17,376 nucleotides of DNA. It comes from X23 sp050251575. Its GTDB lineage: Bacteria; Bacillota; Clostridia; SK-Y3. The first letter of the stretch is position 1. Every line of letters begins with the position of its first letter. The notes under the pieces are model-generated. The model saw only the letters and a program-made list of their open reading frames with translations, was not told the origin of the DNA and searched no databases. The stretch spans positions 1 to 17,376 of the forward strand of contig JBFWMP010000046.1 in the NCBI GenBank assembly GCA_050251575.1. Direction: 5' to 3'. A program made the translations under genes and the position numbers. This document shows, in pieces, positions 8,086 to 15,426 of this stretch.

Positions 8086-9165
8086 ATATAAATCAAATGT
8101 TTCTTTCACCATGATTTCAATATTAAATTTTTCTTTTATAACGTTTGGAGCATTTTTACAAAATCCATCATATAATTCCTTATCCGTCATCATACGGTTT
8201 ATAGCCTCTGCCATAACCTTCTCATCTCCAAAAGGCACCAACAATCCGCAGTCATTTTCTTTATTGATAATATCACTATTCCCCCCTACATCTGTAGCAA
8301 TTACCGGCACCCCCTTTGCTAACACCTCTAATATCGCAAAACTCAATGCCTCGTTAGAAGAAGAATTAATAAAAAGATTACTTCCCATGATAATATTTTC
8401 TACATCTGTCCTAAAGCCTGTAAAAATCACATCTTGATCAAGTCGAAGTTGTTCAACCAACCTTTTGGTTTCTTCAAATAAAGGTCCATCTCCTACCATA
8501 AGACACTTGAATTTTACCTGTGAAAATTGTTTAAGCTTTTCTATTGATTTCAGAAGAAAATCAAGTCCTTTCTCGGGAGAAAACCTCGACAAACTCAAAA
8601 ACACAAACGTATCATTTTCTATTCCAAATTCTTCTCTAATAGTAGATATCCTTGATGAATCCACTTCTTCATACTTTACCCCATTAAAAATTACTTTAAT
8701 TTTTTGTTGAGGAATACCGTTAGAAATCATTACTTCCTTCCCTTTATTGCATACAGCTGCTGCAGCTTTTTCAAAAGAAGTCAGCAGTCTATTGGTCATC
8801 TTTTGTACAGCATTATTATACAATATAAAGTGATTAGTATAAACCACTTGAACCTTTGGATTAAATATTCTAGATAAAATTGCGATATAATTTTCTCTTA
8901 AAAATTGTGTATGTATAATATTGATTTTAAGTTCTTTACATAAAACGCTTAACTTTTTAGCCGCCTCAAGGTCAAAAGGATGTTTCATATAAATTTTAAA
9001 TGTTTGGATGCCCCTCTTCTGCATTTGCTGCACAAGTAAGCCTTCCTCATTATATGCAAAGAAACATTCTGCCTTCTTTCCGTGAAATGCTTCGGTAAGT
9101 GTACGCACGTACTGCTCCGTCCCCCCCTTGCCGGCATGATTTAATAGATATAATATTCTAATCAT
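8068..9165 (-). CDS. Glycosyltransferase family 4 (GT-B fold)
   Basis: A second retaining GT4 enzyme, 365 residues, without membrane helices. The acceptor half has LLNHAGKGGTEQYV (7-20) and IIHTQFLRENYI (83-94). The donor half has SLSRFSPEKG (191-200), LMVGDGPLF (222-230), FTGFRTDV (248-255) and EX7E with E272 and E280, then DVGGNSDII. ATG 9165 is well placed, 8 nt after AAGGAG. About 112 nt separate it from the next gene and 121 nt from the previous one, the loosest spacing in the cluster; both gaps carry G-rich repeats. Its last residues (NSGE and the stop) lie in a repeat, so the native C-terminus may have been altered, though the conserved core is complete. Sugar specificity unknown. Confidence 0.9.
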   Translation of the reverse strand: MIRILYLLNHAGKGGTEQYVRTLTEAFHGKKAECFFAYNEEGLLVQQMQKRGIQTFKIYMKHPFDLEAAKKLSVLCKELKINIIHTQFLRENYIAILSRIFNPKVQVVYTNHFILYNNAVQKMTNRLLTSFEKAAAAVCNKGKEVMISNGIPQQKIKVIFNGVKYEEVDSSRISTIREEFGIENDTFVFLSLSRFSPEKGLDFLLKSIEKLKQFSQVKFKCLMVGDGPLFEETKRLVEQLRLDQDVIFTGFRTDVENIIMGSNLFINSSSNEALSFAILEVLAKGVPVIATDVGGNSDIINKENDCGLLVPFGDEKVMAEAINRMMTDKELYDGFCKNAPNVIKEKFNIEIMVKETFDLYGNSGE

Positions 9166-9253
9166 AATATTTCTCCTTATTTAATTGTAAAATCTTTAAT
9201 ATTAATTAGTACAAATGTTTGAATTTGAAGGTCGATCTTCTTCTAACCTCCAG

Positions 9254-9285
9254 GCCCCAAGCTCCCAGCTCCCAGCTCCCAGCTA
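9254..9285 (-). repeat. Tandem 7-nt G-rich repeat with G-quadruplex motif
   Basis: Three tandem copies of GCTCCCA (9261-9281), preceded by GGCCCCAA. On the minus strand the G-runs are at 9278-9280, 9271-9273, 9264-9266 and 9255-9258, with loops of 4, 4 and 5 nt. That satisfies the G3N1-7 quadruplex pattern. It begins 2 nt past the TGA of the 9287-10936 gene, so it would lie in the mRNA immediately after the stop. The minus-strand lead-in GAATAGCTGGGAG resembles that of the other G-rich copies. Confidence 0.7.
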
Positions 9286-9286
9286 T

Positions 9287-10936
9287 TCATGGTACCTCCA
9301 GCACATACCTCTCATCATCCTGCTTCTGTAACTCCCCAAAATACTCTCCATTCATCTTAGACAGCAAAATATCTCCATTGTTCCCTTCGCGATGCTTTAA
9401 ATGGAAAACATTTCTCTCATTATCTATGCCTAAGATTATATCACTGCCCCACATGGTGTCATCCAAGGTAGCAGCACTCCACTTATGAACCGGTCTTACA
9501 TACTGTATTTTTGCATTTCTTGCAACAGCTCTTATTCCGCCTGTAAAAGCCCAATCACTCTCGGTAACATTATGAATGTGCTCATGAAAATAGCTGTTTT
9601 GCTCTATATACTTCGGCAATGTGCCAAATACAACAACCTTTTTTCGTCCTTCAAAAAATTCATTGTCATCTATTGCAGAAACCACATTACTGCTGATTTG
9701 CCTATCAATCTGACTAACATTTTTATAATCTGTCAACTCTGAAATATTAACAATCATAAAGATAAATACTGCGTAACAAATCACTATACCCTTAATCATA
9801 TTGGTAATTTTATTTCTATTTACAATATGGGTTATCCCCTCTGCCAACAGTCCTAATCCGATAAAGGATGTAAAAGCATTACGGTTGCTTATCCATATAT
9901 CGTTCAATAAAAAATAAATGGCGAAAGGAGCACAAAACAAAGCAAATCCTAAAAATATCTTAATCCCGTTTAACTTAATATCCTTATATGACTTCTCCTG
10001 AGAAGCCAGCACCCCTGCCGATATGCTCAATAATATAATAAGAAATAAGTAAAAATATGAATGGTTATTAAATAATAGGCTTATGCCTCTATTAAAGCCA
10101 TTTGGATATAATGGTAAGTGTGAACGTCCCCATACATCTGAAATCTTATCCATAACTCTGCTGAAATGCTCTGAAAAGTTTCCATCTATCATATTGCCCC
10201 TTTGTGCAACATTACCGGTACCTCCGAACATCTTGTAATAAGCACCGATAATCCCAAGATTAATAAATGGAATCACTGCTATCCATTTTCTTTTCAAGCT
10301 CATCCAATTAGCAGCAATCAACAATACTGTGCTGGCAAAACTCAAAATAATCACTTGCTCATAGTAGCCAAAAGAAATAAGATGAGTAAGAGCAAACCCA
10401 GTTAGCAACAACTTTTTATTCCTTAACTCCCCACTCCTCGCTCCCCACACTCCACTATTACTATGCATATATATACTCAAAAAATATAGAGATAACGCCA
10501 TAAAGAATATACCTACTACAATTCTTGAAGAAGCAGATATCCAATAAGTTGCTTCAGTTCCCAACGGAAGCAGCAGGAATATTGCTAAAAATACCATGCC
10601 AATCGGTAGTCGGTTATATTCAAATACTTTATACAGCAACCATGCACTTATAAAATGAAGTAATGTTATAATTAAAAACGCTACCCACATATTATCCCAT
10701 AACTGCCCCCATAAATAAGGATCAGAAAGAGATGCAATAGGTCTTGTTGTATAGGTTCCAATTCTTAATATAACATCTCTGAATATATGATCATACAGGG
10801 AATATCCCCCATACTGTATCCAATCATCTATGACAGGATAATATTTAAATCCATAATATCCGTACTTAAGAATTACCAGCCCTAATAACGTTATCCAAAA
10901 CACTTTACCATTAAGAATATTCTTCTTCTGATTCAC
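9287..10936 (-). CDS. Polytopic membrane protein, GT-C-like, of unknown specificity
   Basis: 549 residues with about ten hydrophobic helices up to about residue 400, then a soluble C-terminal domain of about 150 residues. After helix 1, the outward loop YYPVIDDWIQYGG (32-44) has a paired acidic motif in the place where GT-C glycosyltransferases carry catalytic Asp residues. The C-terminal KVVVFGTLPKYIEQ and HIHNVTES are reminiscent of clostridial GtrII/DUF6056-like proteins, but I do not recognise the family firmly. Lipid-phosphate-sugar-dependent transfer outside the membrane would fit with the DPM-like GT2 and UPF0104 proteins just upstream. The start is GTG 10936, 7 nt after AGGTG, 6 nt past the previous stop. 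Residues about 158-172 (HSNSGVWGARSGELR) are encoded by a G-rich repeat in a loop between helices, an apparent in-frame insertion. Confidence 0.65.
   Translation of the reverse strand: MNQKKNILNGKVFWITLLGLVILKYGYYGFKYYPVIDDWIQYGGYSLYDHIFRDVILRIGTYTTRPIASLSDPYLWGQLWDNMWVAFLIITLLHFISAWLLYKVFEYNRLPIGMVFLAIFLLLPLGTEATYWISASSRIVVGIFFMALSLYFLSIYMHSNSGVWGARSGELRNKKLLLTGFALTHLISFGYYEQVIILSFASTVLLIAANWMSLKRKWIAVIPFINLGIIGAYYKMFGGTGNVAQRGNMIDGNFSEHFSRVMDKISDVWGRSHLPLYPNGFNRGISLLFNNHSYFYLFLIILLSISAGVLASQEKSYKDIKLNGIKIFLGFALFCAPFAIYFLLNDIWISNRNAFTSFIGLGLLAEGITHIVNRNKITNMIKGIVICYAVFIFMIVNISELTDYKNVSQIDRQISSNVVSAIDDNEFFEGRKKVVVFGTLPKYIEQNSYFHEHIHNVTESDWAFTGGIRAVARNAKIQYVRPVHKWSAATLDDTMWGSDIILGIDNERNVFHLKHREGNNGDILLSKMNGEYFGELQKQDDERYVLEVP
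10424..10460. repeat. G-rich low-complexity repeat inside a coding sequence
   Basis: On the minus strand it reads AATAGTGGAGTGTGGGGAG, then CGAGGAGTGGGGAGTTAA. It shares AATAGTGG, AGTG, GGGGAG and AGTGGGGAGT words with 8039-8085. It lies wholly within the 9287-10936 gene and keeps the frame open, encoding a Gly/Ser/Arg-rich stretch unlike the hydrophobic protein around it. Confidence 0.55.
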
Positions 10937-10942
10937 TCTATA

Positions 10943-11899
10943 TCACCTGCTTTTAATTACTACTTTTTCACTAAGAAAAAAATATAGTCCAATTGGCAGC
11001 AACGCAGCATACTGAACTATATGCAAAAGTACAGAAAGCACGGCTGCTGCAATCCCATTCACACCAAGCAAGCCTAAAGAATAGATGCAGGCATATTGGA
11101 ATACACCTATCCCACCAGGAGCTGCCGGAATCAGCATAGCAAGGTTTGTCATCACTAATACTGCCAACGCACTTGGTAATACTTTATCCATTCCAATTCC
11201 CACACTTAGAATACCAAGTACCGTACAAATATAAACACTGAACCAAGATAAGCTCAGAAAAGCACCTGCTCTAAAAAAGGCTAACGGCGATTTTAAAACC
11301 TGAATCTGCTCTAAAATGTTAATCAGTTTACTTCCCCATACATGGTTCCTGAGCCACGAGAAAATACCTGACCCTACCGATTTCATCCATATGATTACTC
11401 CACTCATCAACAAACCTATAATAGATGCAATAATCACAAGGTTTCTCATTAATCTTATTTTATTTAATACATTCGGGCTGAAGTTAATAAAAAACACTGC
11501 AGCTACGGCAAGTATAATCAATATAATGATATCAATCAACCGCTCAGCTAAAAGACATACTCCCGCATTTGCATAAGAACGGCTTTTGCCTTTCCCCAGC
11601 ACGGCAACCCTTGCTACCTCTCCCAAACGAAAAGGCATTACCATATTCACTGCATTTCCGATGCACACTGCTTTAAAAACAACCAACGAATTAAACTCCA
11701 TACTTAATCCCTTGCTCCATGCAAGCGCACGAAACCACTGAGCCAATAAGAAAAATAATACTGACGATAGCACTAACATATAATTAATCGGATAGGCAGC
11801 CATCTTAGAAAACTCTAGACCTTCTACTCTTTTATAGGAAAGGTATAGGAAAAAAATTGTAAGCAATATCCCAATACCAAATCTGATATATTTCTTCAA
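10943..11899 (-). CDS. Flippase-like membrane protein, LPG_synthase_TM / UPF0104 family
   Basis: 318 residues with about eight membrane helices, the membrane domain shared with MprF (lysylphosphatidylglycerol synthase) but without its aminoacyl-transferase half. Family signatures are NMVMPFRLGEVARV (about 89-102), AERLIDI (about 118-124) and IPAAPGGIGVFQ (about 256-267). Stand-alone members often sit beside DPM-like GT2 genes and are thought to act on lipid-linked sugars or lipid translocation. Here the GT2 is directly upstream with no gap. The start is TTG 11899, immediately after the GT2 stop, with GGAGGG 7 nt upstream inside the GT2 gene; no better ATG exists nearby. Exact activity unknown. 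Confidence 0.85.
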   Translation of the reverse strand: MKKYIRFGIGILLTIFFLYLSYKRVEGLEFSKMAAYPINYMLVLSSVLFFLLAQWFRALAWSKGLSMEFNSLVVFKAVCIGNAVNMVMPFRLGEVARVAVLGKGKSRSYANAGVCLLAERLIDIIILIILAVAAVFFINFSPNVLNKIRLMRNLVIIASIIGLLMSGVIIWMKSVGSGIFSWLRNHVWGSKLINILEQIQVLKSPLAFFRAGAFLSLSWFSVYICTVLGILSVGIGMDKVLPSALAVLVMTNLAMLIPAAPGGIGVFQYACIYSLGLLGVNGIAAAVLSVLLHIVQYAALLPIGLYFFLSEKVVIKSR

Positions 11900-12649
11900 T
11901 TATTTTCCCTCCACATAATGGTATGAATCCGATGATTCATAATACCCTCTCCAGTCATTTATTCTTACCTTAAACGCATTTGCCATCATTTTCAAGGAGT
12001 CGGATACAATATTTACCTTTGAGCCTTCTGAATGGCTTAAGTCAACAGCTATAAGCTCCATTTTCAAACCCTGCTTCTTCGCAATATATAACATTTCAAA
12101 ATCAAAGCCAAAGCCATTAATGGTTACAAGAGGAAAGATAGTCTTTACGGCATTCTGATGAAATCCTTTGAAGCCGCACTGCGTATCTGCAATTCGTAAG
12201 CCAAGTATTCCATTAATAAATATTGAAAAGGCTTTAGACATCAATCTGCGGTGCAAAGGATAAGGTGCACTAGGTCTCTCTTTATATAAGTCCCTTGAAC
12301 CAAGAACTAAATGAGCTTCAGTTTTGCTAAAAATATCTATCGCCTCTATCATACCGGATAAAGGGTATGGCAAATCGGCATCGGTGAAAAAAACATATTT
12401 TCCTTTAGCCTGCAGCATACCTGTTTTTATAGCCTGTCCCTTTCCTTTGTTAGTCTCTTGACTGAATACCCTTAATGGATAATCATGATATCTTTTCAAT
12501 ACTTCAACAGTATTATCTGTACTTCCATCATCTATAACAAGAACTTCATACTCATGAAAATGCCTGTTCATAAACTCCAATATATGCTCCATCGTTCCAA
12601 TAATGCGCTTTTCTTCGTTATATGCGGGGATAATAAGAGAAACATCCAT
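11900..12649 (-). CDS. Glycosyltransferase family 2, dolichyl/polyprenyl-phosphate sugar synthase-like
   Basis: A GT-A enzyme of 249 residues, likely making a polyprenyl-phosphate-linked hexose from a nucleotide sugar at the inner membrane face. Motifs: SLIIPAYNEEKRI near the N-terminus, VIDDGSTDNT (about 38-47), NKGKGQAIKTG (about 67-77), the metal-binding DAD (about 90-92) followed by LPYP, and DTQCGFKGF (about 155-163), typical of the DPG/DPM synthase group. No C-terminal membrane helices are present. ATG 12649 is chosen because AGGAAG lies 8 nt upstream; a GTG at 12658 overlaps that site. It follows the flippase stop by 17 nt. The lipid-linked sugar would suit the GT-C-like protein two genes downstream. 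Confidence 0.87.
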   Translation of the reverse strand: MDVSLIIPAYNEEKRIIGTMEHILEFMNRHFHEYEVLVIDDGSTDNTVEVLKRYHDYPLRVFSQETNKGKGQAIKTGMLQAKGKYVFFTDADLPYPLSGMIEAIDIFSKTEAHLVLGSRDLYKERPSAPYPLHRRLMSKAFSIFINGILGLRIADTQCGFKGFHQNAVKTIFPLVTINGFGFDFEMLYIAKKQGLKMELIAVDLSHSEGSKVNIVSDSLKMMANAFKVRINDWRGYYESSDSYHYVEGK

Positions 12650-12666
12650 TGCTAACACTTCCTATT

Positions 12667-14196
12667 TTAAAATCTAATTATATTTTTTAATGTCATGAAC
12701 TCCTGTACTTTTAGTATATACAAACAGAATCCATATACAACTGCACCTACTCCTGATTGTATCATCAAACAAATGAGTTCCCCAACCTTAGATGAATCCA
12801 GACCCGTAAGTTGCAATACAGATCCGACTGCTATAACTGCAAACCCCATCACAACACATGCAGCAAACGCTTTTAAAGCAATAATTAGGATATTACCTAG
12901 TCCGATACCCCCAATATTCTTTTGTACAAGGATTATCAATGCTGCTCCCCCGGCTAAAGCTGCTATGGAATAAGCAAGTGCAATACCTCTGAGTCCCATA
13001 TACTGTACCAGTATGAAGCTTAATACGATATTTACCACCATGATAAACACGCCATTATAAGCAGGAATTTTTGTGTTTTTTATAGAATAAAAAGCTCTAT
13101 CTATAATTTCTTTAAACCCTATCCCTATAATACCGATTGCATACAATGAAAATATTGACGCACCCATTTGAACATCTTCAACGCCAAACTTTTTATATCC
13201 GTAAACAATATCAATCAACGAAACACTTAATAAAATAAACCCTACTGTTACAGGCAATAGCAACAGTACTACTGCTTTTATAATTAAAGACAGGTTCTTC
13301 TTAAAGCCTTCCATATCCTTACTAGCAGCATATGCTGCTAATTTGGGATACATCACAGAAGTAATCGCATAGATCAGTGTGAGTATCACTTGTATCCCTA
13401 AATTTTGCATATAATTCAAGATAACATATTTCTCACTATTATAAGAAATAGCAATAGAGCTATTGGTCAATAGATTGATTTGATAAGCACACACTCCTAT
13501 AATTACCGGTCCTGCCAGCCTAAATATCCTGATGATGTCCTCACTTTTATAATCAAAGGACAGCCTGAATACAAATCCGGCTCTTTTCATAGCCGGAATC
13601 AGTATCAGTGCCTGAATGGCAAAGCCTGTTAAGGTGGCAGCAACCAAACCTTTTATACCAAACAGATTAGACATGGTAACAATATAAACTATATTAATAA
13701 AACTGCTGGGTATGCTCACCATTGCCGCCATATAAAACTTTCCTGATGCCTGCAAGACGCCGCTGAATACAAAAAAAAGGCTGATAAATATAATAGCCGG
13801 CAACATCAGTCTGATTGAATATACAGCAAATTCAAAACTGCTCTCTCTTACACCTGATACAATATACGGTGCTGCCACAGCACCTACGACTGTAAGCAAA
13901 AGGCCCATCAATACTGTAAGGCTTATGGTATCATTGATAAATTTATAGGCTCTTTCTTTACCACGATTCTCCATTAATTCTATAAATATCGGTATGACCG
14001 CTGTAGTAAGTGCTGTTCCTATCACTGTTGTTACTGTATTTGTAACAACAATTGCAAATGAATATGCACTTGTCTGGGCTGTCGCCCCGTAGAAGGCTGT
14101 AATCATTGAACTTGCAACAAGAGCCACTGCCCTTGAAAACATATTTATTATCAATACAATCAATACCGTCTTTGCTGTCTTGTGGGCCACCCCCAT
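12667..14196 (-). CDS. murJ: MurJ/MviN-family lipid flippase
   Basis: 509 residues with about 14 membrane helices and almost no soluble region, the size and layout of the MVF/MurJ group of the MOP exporter superfamily. The N-terminal part (KTAKTVLIVLIINMFSRA, then FYGATAQTSAYSFA and the TALTTAVIPIFIEL stretch at about 62-75) matches MurJ, which flips lipid II across the membrane. As first gene of a polysaccharide cluster it may instead export a lipid-linked polysaccharide repeat unit, replacing a classical Wzx. ATG 14196 has AGGTG 5 nt upstream. A near-consensus promoter lies about 45 nt upstream. Family certain; whether it is the housekeeping MurJ or a dedicated paralogue is not decidable from this window. 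Confidence 0.85.
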   Translation of the reverse strand: MGVAHKTAKTVLIVLIINMFSRAVALVASSMITAFYGATAQTSAYSFAIVVTNTVTTVIGTALTTAVIPIFIELMENRGKERAYKFINDTISLTVLMGLLLTVVGAVAAPYIVSGVRESSFEFAVYSIRLMLPAIIFISLFFVFSGVLQASGKFYMAAMVSIPSSFINIVYIVTMSNLFGIKGLVAATLTGFAIQALILIPAMKRAGFVFRLSFDYKSEDIIRIFRLAGPVIIGVCAYQINLLTNSSIAISYNSEKYVILNYMQNLGIQVILTLIYAITSVMYPKLAAYAASKDMEGFKKNLSLIIKAVVLLLLPVTVGFILLSVSLIDIVYGYKKFGVEDVQMGASIFSLYAIGIIGIGFKEIIDRAFYSIKNTKIPAYNGVFIMVVNIVLSFILVQYMGLRGIALAYSIAALAGGAALIILVQKNIGGIGLGNILIIALKAFAACVVMGFAVIAVGSVLQLTGLDSSKVGELICLMIQSGVGAVVYGFCLYILKVQEFMTLKNIIRF

Positions 14197-14240
14197 ATCA
14201 ACACCTGTCTTTCAACACTTTTAACCCTTATCCAAAGCTT

Positions 14241-14269
14241 ATTATATACATTTGATAATGTCTTGTCCA
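14241..14269 (-). promoter_or_regulatory. Sigma-A-type promoter of the polysaccharide cluster
   Basis: On the minus strand TGGACA (14269-14264) and TATAAT (14246-14241) are separated by exactly 17 nt. The match is 5/6 at -35 and 6/6 at -10. Transcription should start near 14234, leaving a leader of about 38 nt before the murJ ATG. Confidence 0.7.
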
Positions 14270-14279
14270 TGTTCTAGCA

Positions 14280-15098
14280 TTAATTCTCTTCCATATTAAT
14301 TTGAATCATATCAAGCAATTCCTTGCCGCTCATATTCCCAAAGGCTGTCAGCCTTTTGAGCTGCTGTAAATTCGCACCACTTCCATTTATCCCCTTATCT
14401 CCAACAATGACTTGCATCTTATATCCTGCTTGGATTGCCATCTCCTGTATTTCCCTGCTATATAATCCATAGGGGTAGGCAAATACATCACAAACCTTAC
14501 CTAAGTTCTTTTCAATCAAATATTTTGAATGTCTTAATTCCAGTTGAACCCGCCCCGTGCTTATTTTCATCATATCAGTATGCAGATCTGAATGACTTTG
14601 AATATCAATCACTCCACTCTGCTGCATCTCTTTTGCTTGCTCCCATGTAAAATGAGGATAAATCACATCATCTGCAGAACCGACTCTCCCTGTAATAGTA
14701 AAAATAGTAGCCTTCATATCCATACGCTTTAAAATGGGATAGGCATATTTATAATTACTTGAATATCCATCATCAAAAGTAATGATTATGGAATTATCAG
14801 GCAATTCTTTTCTGCTAGCCACATAATCATAATATTCATCAAATGTAATTGTACGATAGCCTGCATCTTTCAGAAACATCATGTGCTCTTCAAACAGTGC
14901 AGGGCTGATATGTACAGAACTTTGCTCAATATCGAATCCATCCATGATATTATGATATAATAATACGGGTACTTGCACATCTTGCTCAATTATGTCACTA
15001 GGCTTGCTGCTATTTAAATCAGTATCTGCCACGGCAAAATCAAAGACTAATGCCATTATTATTATAACCCCAAATATTAGTTTGCCTAACTTAAACAT
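14280..15098 (-). CDS. Exported polysaccharide deacetylase (CE4, NodB domain)
   Basis: A metal-dependent N- or O-deacetylase of 272 residues. A basic N-terminus and hydrophobic segment (about 4-23) act as signal peptide or membrane anchor, so the enzyme works outside. VLLYHNI (45-51), with His49, resembles the start of PgaB/IcaB-type domains. ITFDDG (106-111) gives the catalytic Asp109 and metal ligand Asp110; SHSDLH (168-173) gives His169 and His173. AYPYG (207-211) is the later active-site loop. All catalytic residues are present. ATG 15098 has AAAGGAG 7 nt upstream. An 83-nt gap with its own promoter separates it from murJ, and no terminator was seen there, so readthrough is likely. It could deacetylate the cluster's polymer or peptidoglycan. 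Confidence 0.88.
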   Translation of the reverse strand: MFKLGKLIFGVIIIMALVFDFAVADTDLNSSKPSDIIEQDVQVPVLLYHNIMDGFDIEQSSVHISPALFEEHMMFLKDAGYRTITFDEYYDYVASRKELPDNSIIITFDDGYSSNYKYAYPILKRMDMKATIFTITGRVGSADDVIYPHFTWEQAKEMQQSGVIDIQSHSDLHTDMMKISTGRVQLELRHSKYLIEKNLGKVCDVFAYPYGLYSREIQEMAIQAGYKMQVIVGDKGINGSGANLQQLKRLTAFGNMSGKELLDMIQINMEEN

Positions 15099-15147
15099 TT
15101 TCTACTCCTTTTGACAGCACCATCATTAATGAGAATATACTATAAAT

Positions 15148-15176
15148 ATTATATTATGTTACAAGCTATATGTCTA
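15148..15176 (-). promoter_or_regulatory. Sigma-A-type promoter of the deacetylase gene
   Basis: Minus-strand TAGACA (15176-15171), a 17-nt spacer and a perfect TATAAT (15153-15148). Start of transcription is expected near 15141, about 43 nt before the ATG. The -35 matches four of six consensus positions. Confidence 0.65.
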
Positions 15177-15254
15177 CCCAATATCCACCATCCATTAAAA
15201 TCTATATTATTTGGAGACAGTAATATAGATACAATAAATCCTCCAACAGACAGC

Positions 15255-15281
15255 AAAAAGCACAGAAAACATATTCTGTGC
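15255..15281 (-). terminator. Intrinsic terminator (minus strand)
   Basis: Perfect 8-bp stem GCACAGAA (15260-15267) with TTCTGTGC (15274-15281), 6-nt loop, followed on the minus strand by TTTTT (15259-15255). It ends transcripts from the sigma/anti-sigma/beta-repeat operon, whose last stop is about 146 nt upstream, or a separate short RNA from the promoter at 15339-15367. There is no U-tract on the plus side. Confidence 0.8.
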
Positions 15282-15332
15282 CTAAAAAATATATTATAAA
15301 TTATTAGGAGGCGTTGATAAGATACTGTATTT
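15255..15332 (-). ncRNA. Candidate small RNA of about 78 nt
   Basis: It is bounded by a promoter-like pair and the terminator at 15255-15281. Before the terminator the predicted RNA carries ACGCCUCCUAAU in an AU-rich, probably single-stranded stretch. CCUCC is complementary to Shine-Dalgarno sequences, as in C-rich target-binding motifs of known Firmicute sRNAs. I do not recognise a known family. The same region may simply be the 3' untranslated end of the upstream operon. Confidence 0.25.
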
Positions 15333-15338
15333 AACTAT

Positions 15339-15367
15339 ATTCTATAGAAAAAACAAAGTAATATCAA
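15339..15367 (-). promoter_or_regulatory. Promoter-like pair upstream of the 15255-15281 terminator
   Basis: Minus-strand TTGATA (15367-15362), exactly 17 nt, then TAGAAT (15344-15339); each box matches consensus at 5/6. Start predicted near 15332. No protein gene follows before the terminator. In AT-rich DNA a chance match is possible. Confidence 0.4.
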
Positions 15368-15426
15368 CACTTTCCAGCAATGTTCACAGTTTATTCATAA
15401 AGTCTTAATGTACGTGTAATATAATG

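Larger units (their letters stand above)
15099..15426. other. 328-nt gap between deacetylase and beta-repeat protein genes
   Basis: No convincing protein gene. On the minus strand it holds, from right to left, a promoter-like pair (15339-15367), a terminator hairpin (15255-15281), a TTGGAG/CTCCAA inverted repeat (15211-15216 with 15241-15246) and the deacetylase promoter (15148-15176). The rest is AT-rich and unremarkable. Confidence 0.6.

Noticed and set aside
9166..9240. Promoter before the 8068-9165 glycosyltransferase
   Set aside because: The best pair, TTGTAC and TACAAT, has a 19-nt spacer and a poor -35; too weak in AT-rich DNA.
9261..9281. CRISPR-like or VNTR array
   Set aside because: Units are only 7 nt with no spacers, and there are only three copies; kept as a simple tandem repeat.
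15211..15246. TTGGAG/CTCCAA inverted repeat as an operator or terminator
   Set aside because: The 6-bp arms are 24 nt apart without a U-tract, which chance can explain.
15213..15246. Ten-codon minus-strand frame after GGAGG (TTG start)
   Set aside because: Too short, has no similarity I recognise, and would need a transcript crossing the terminator at 15255-15281.
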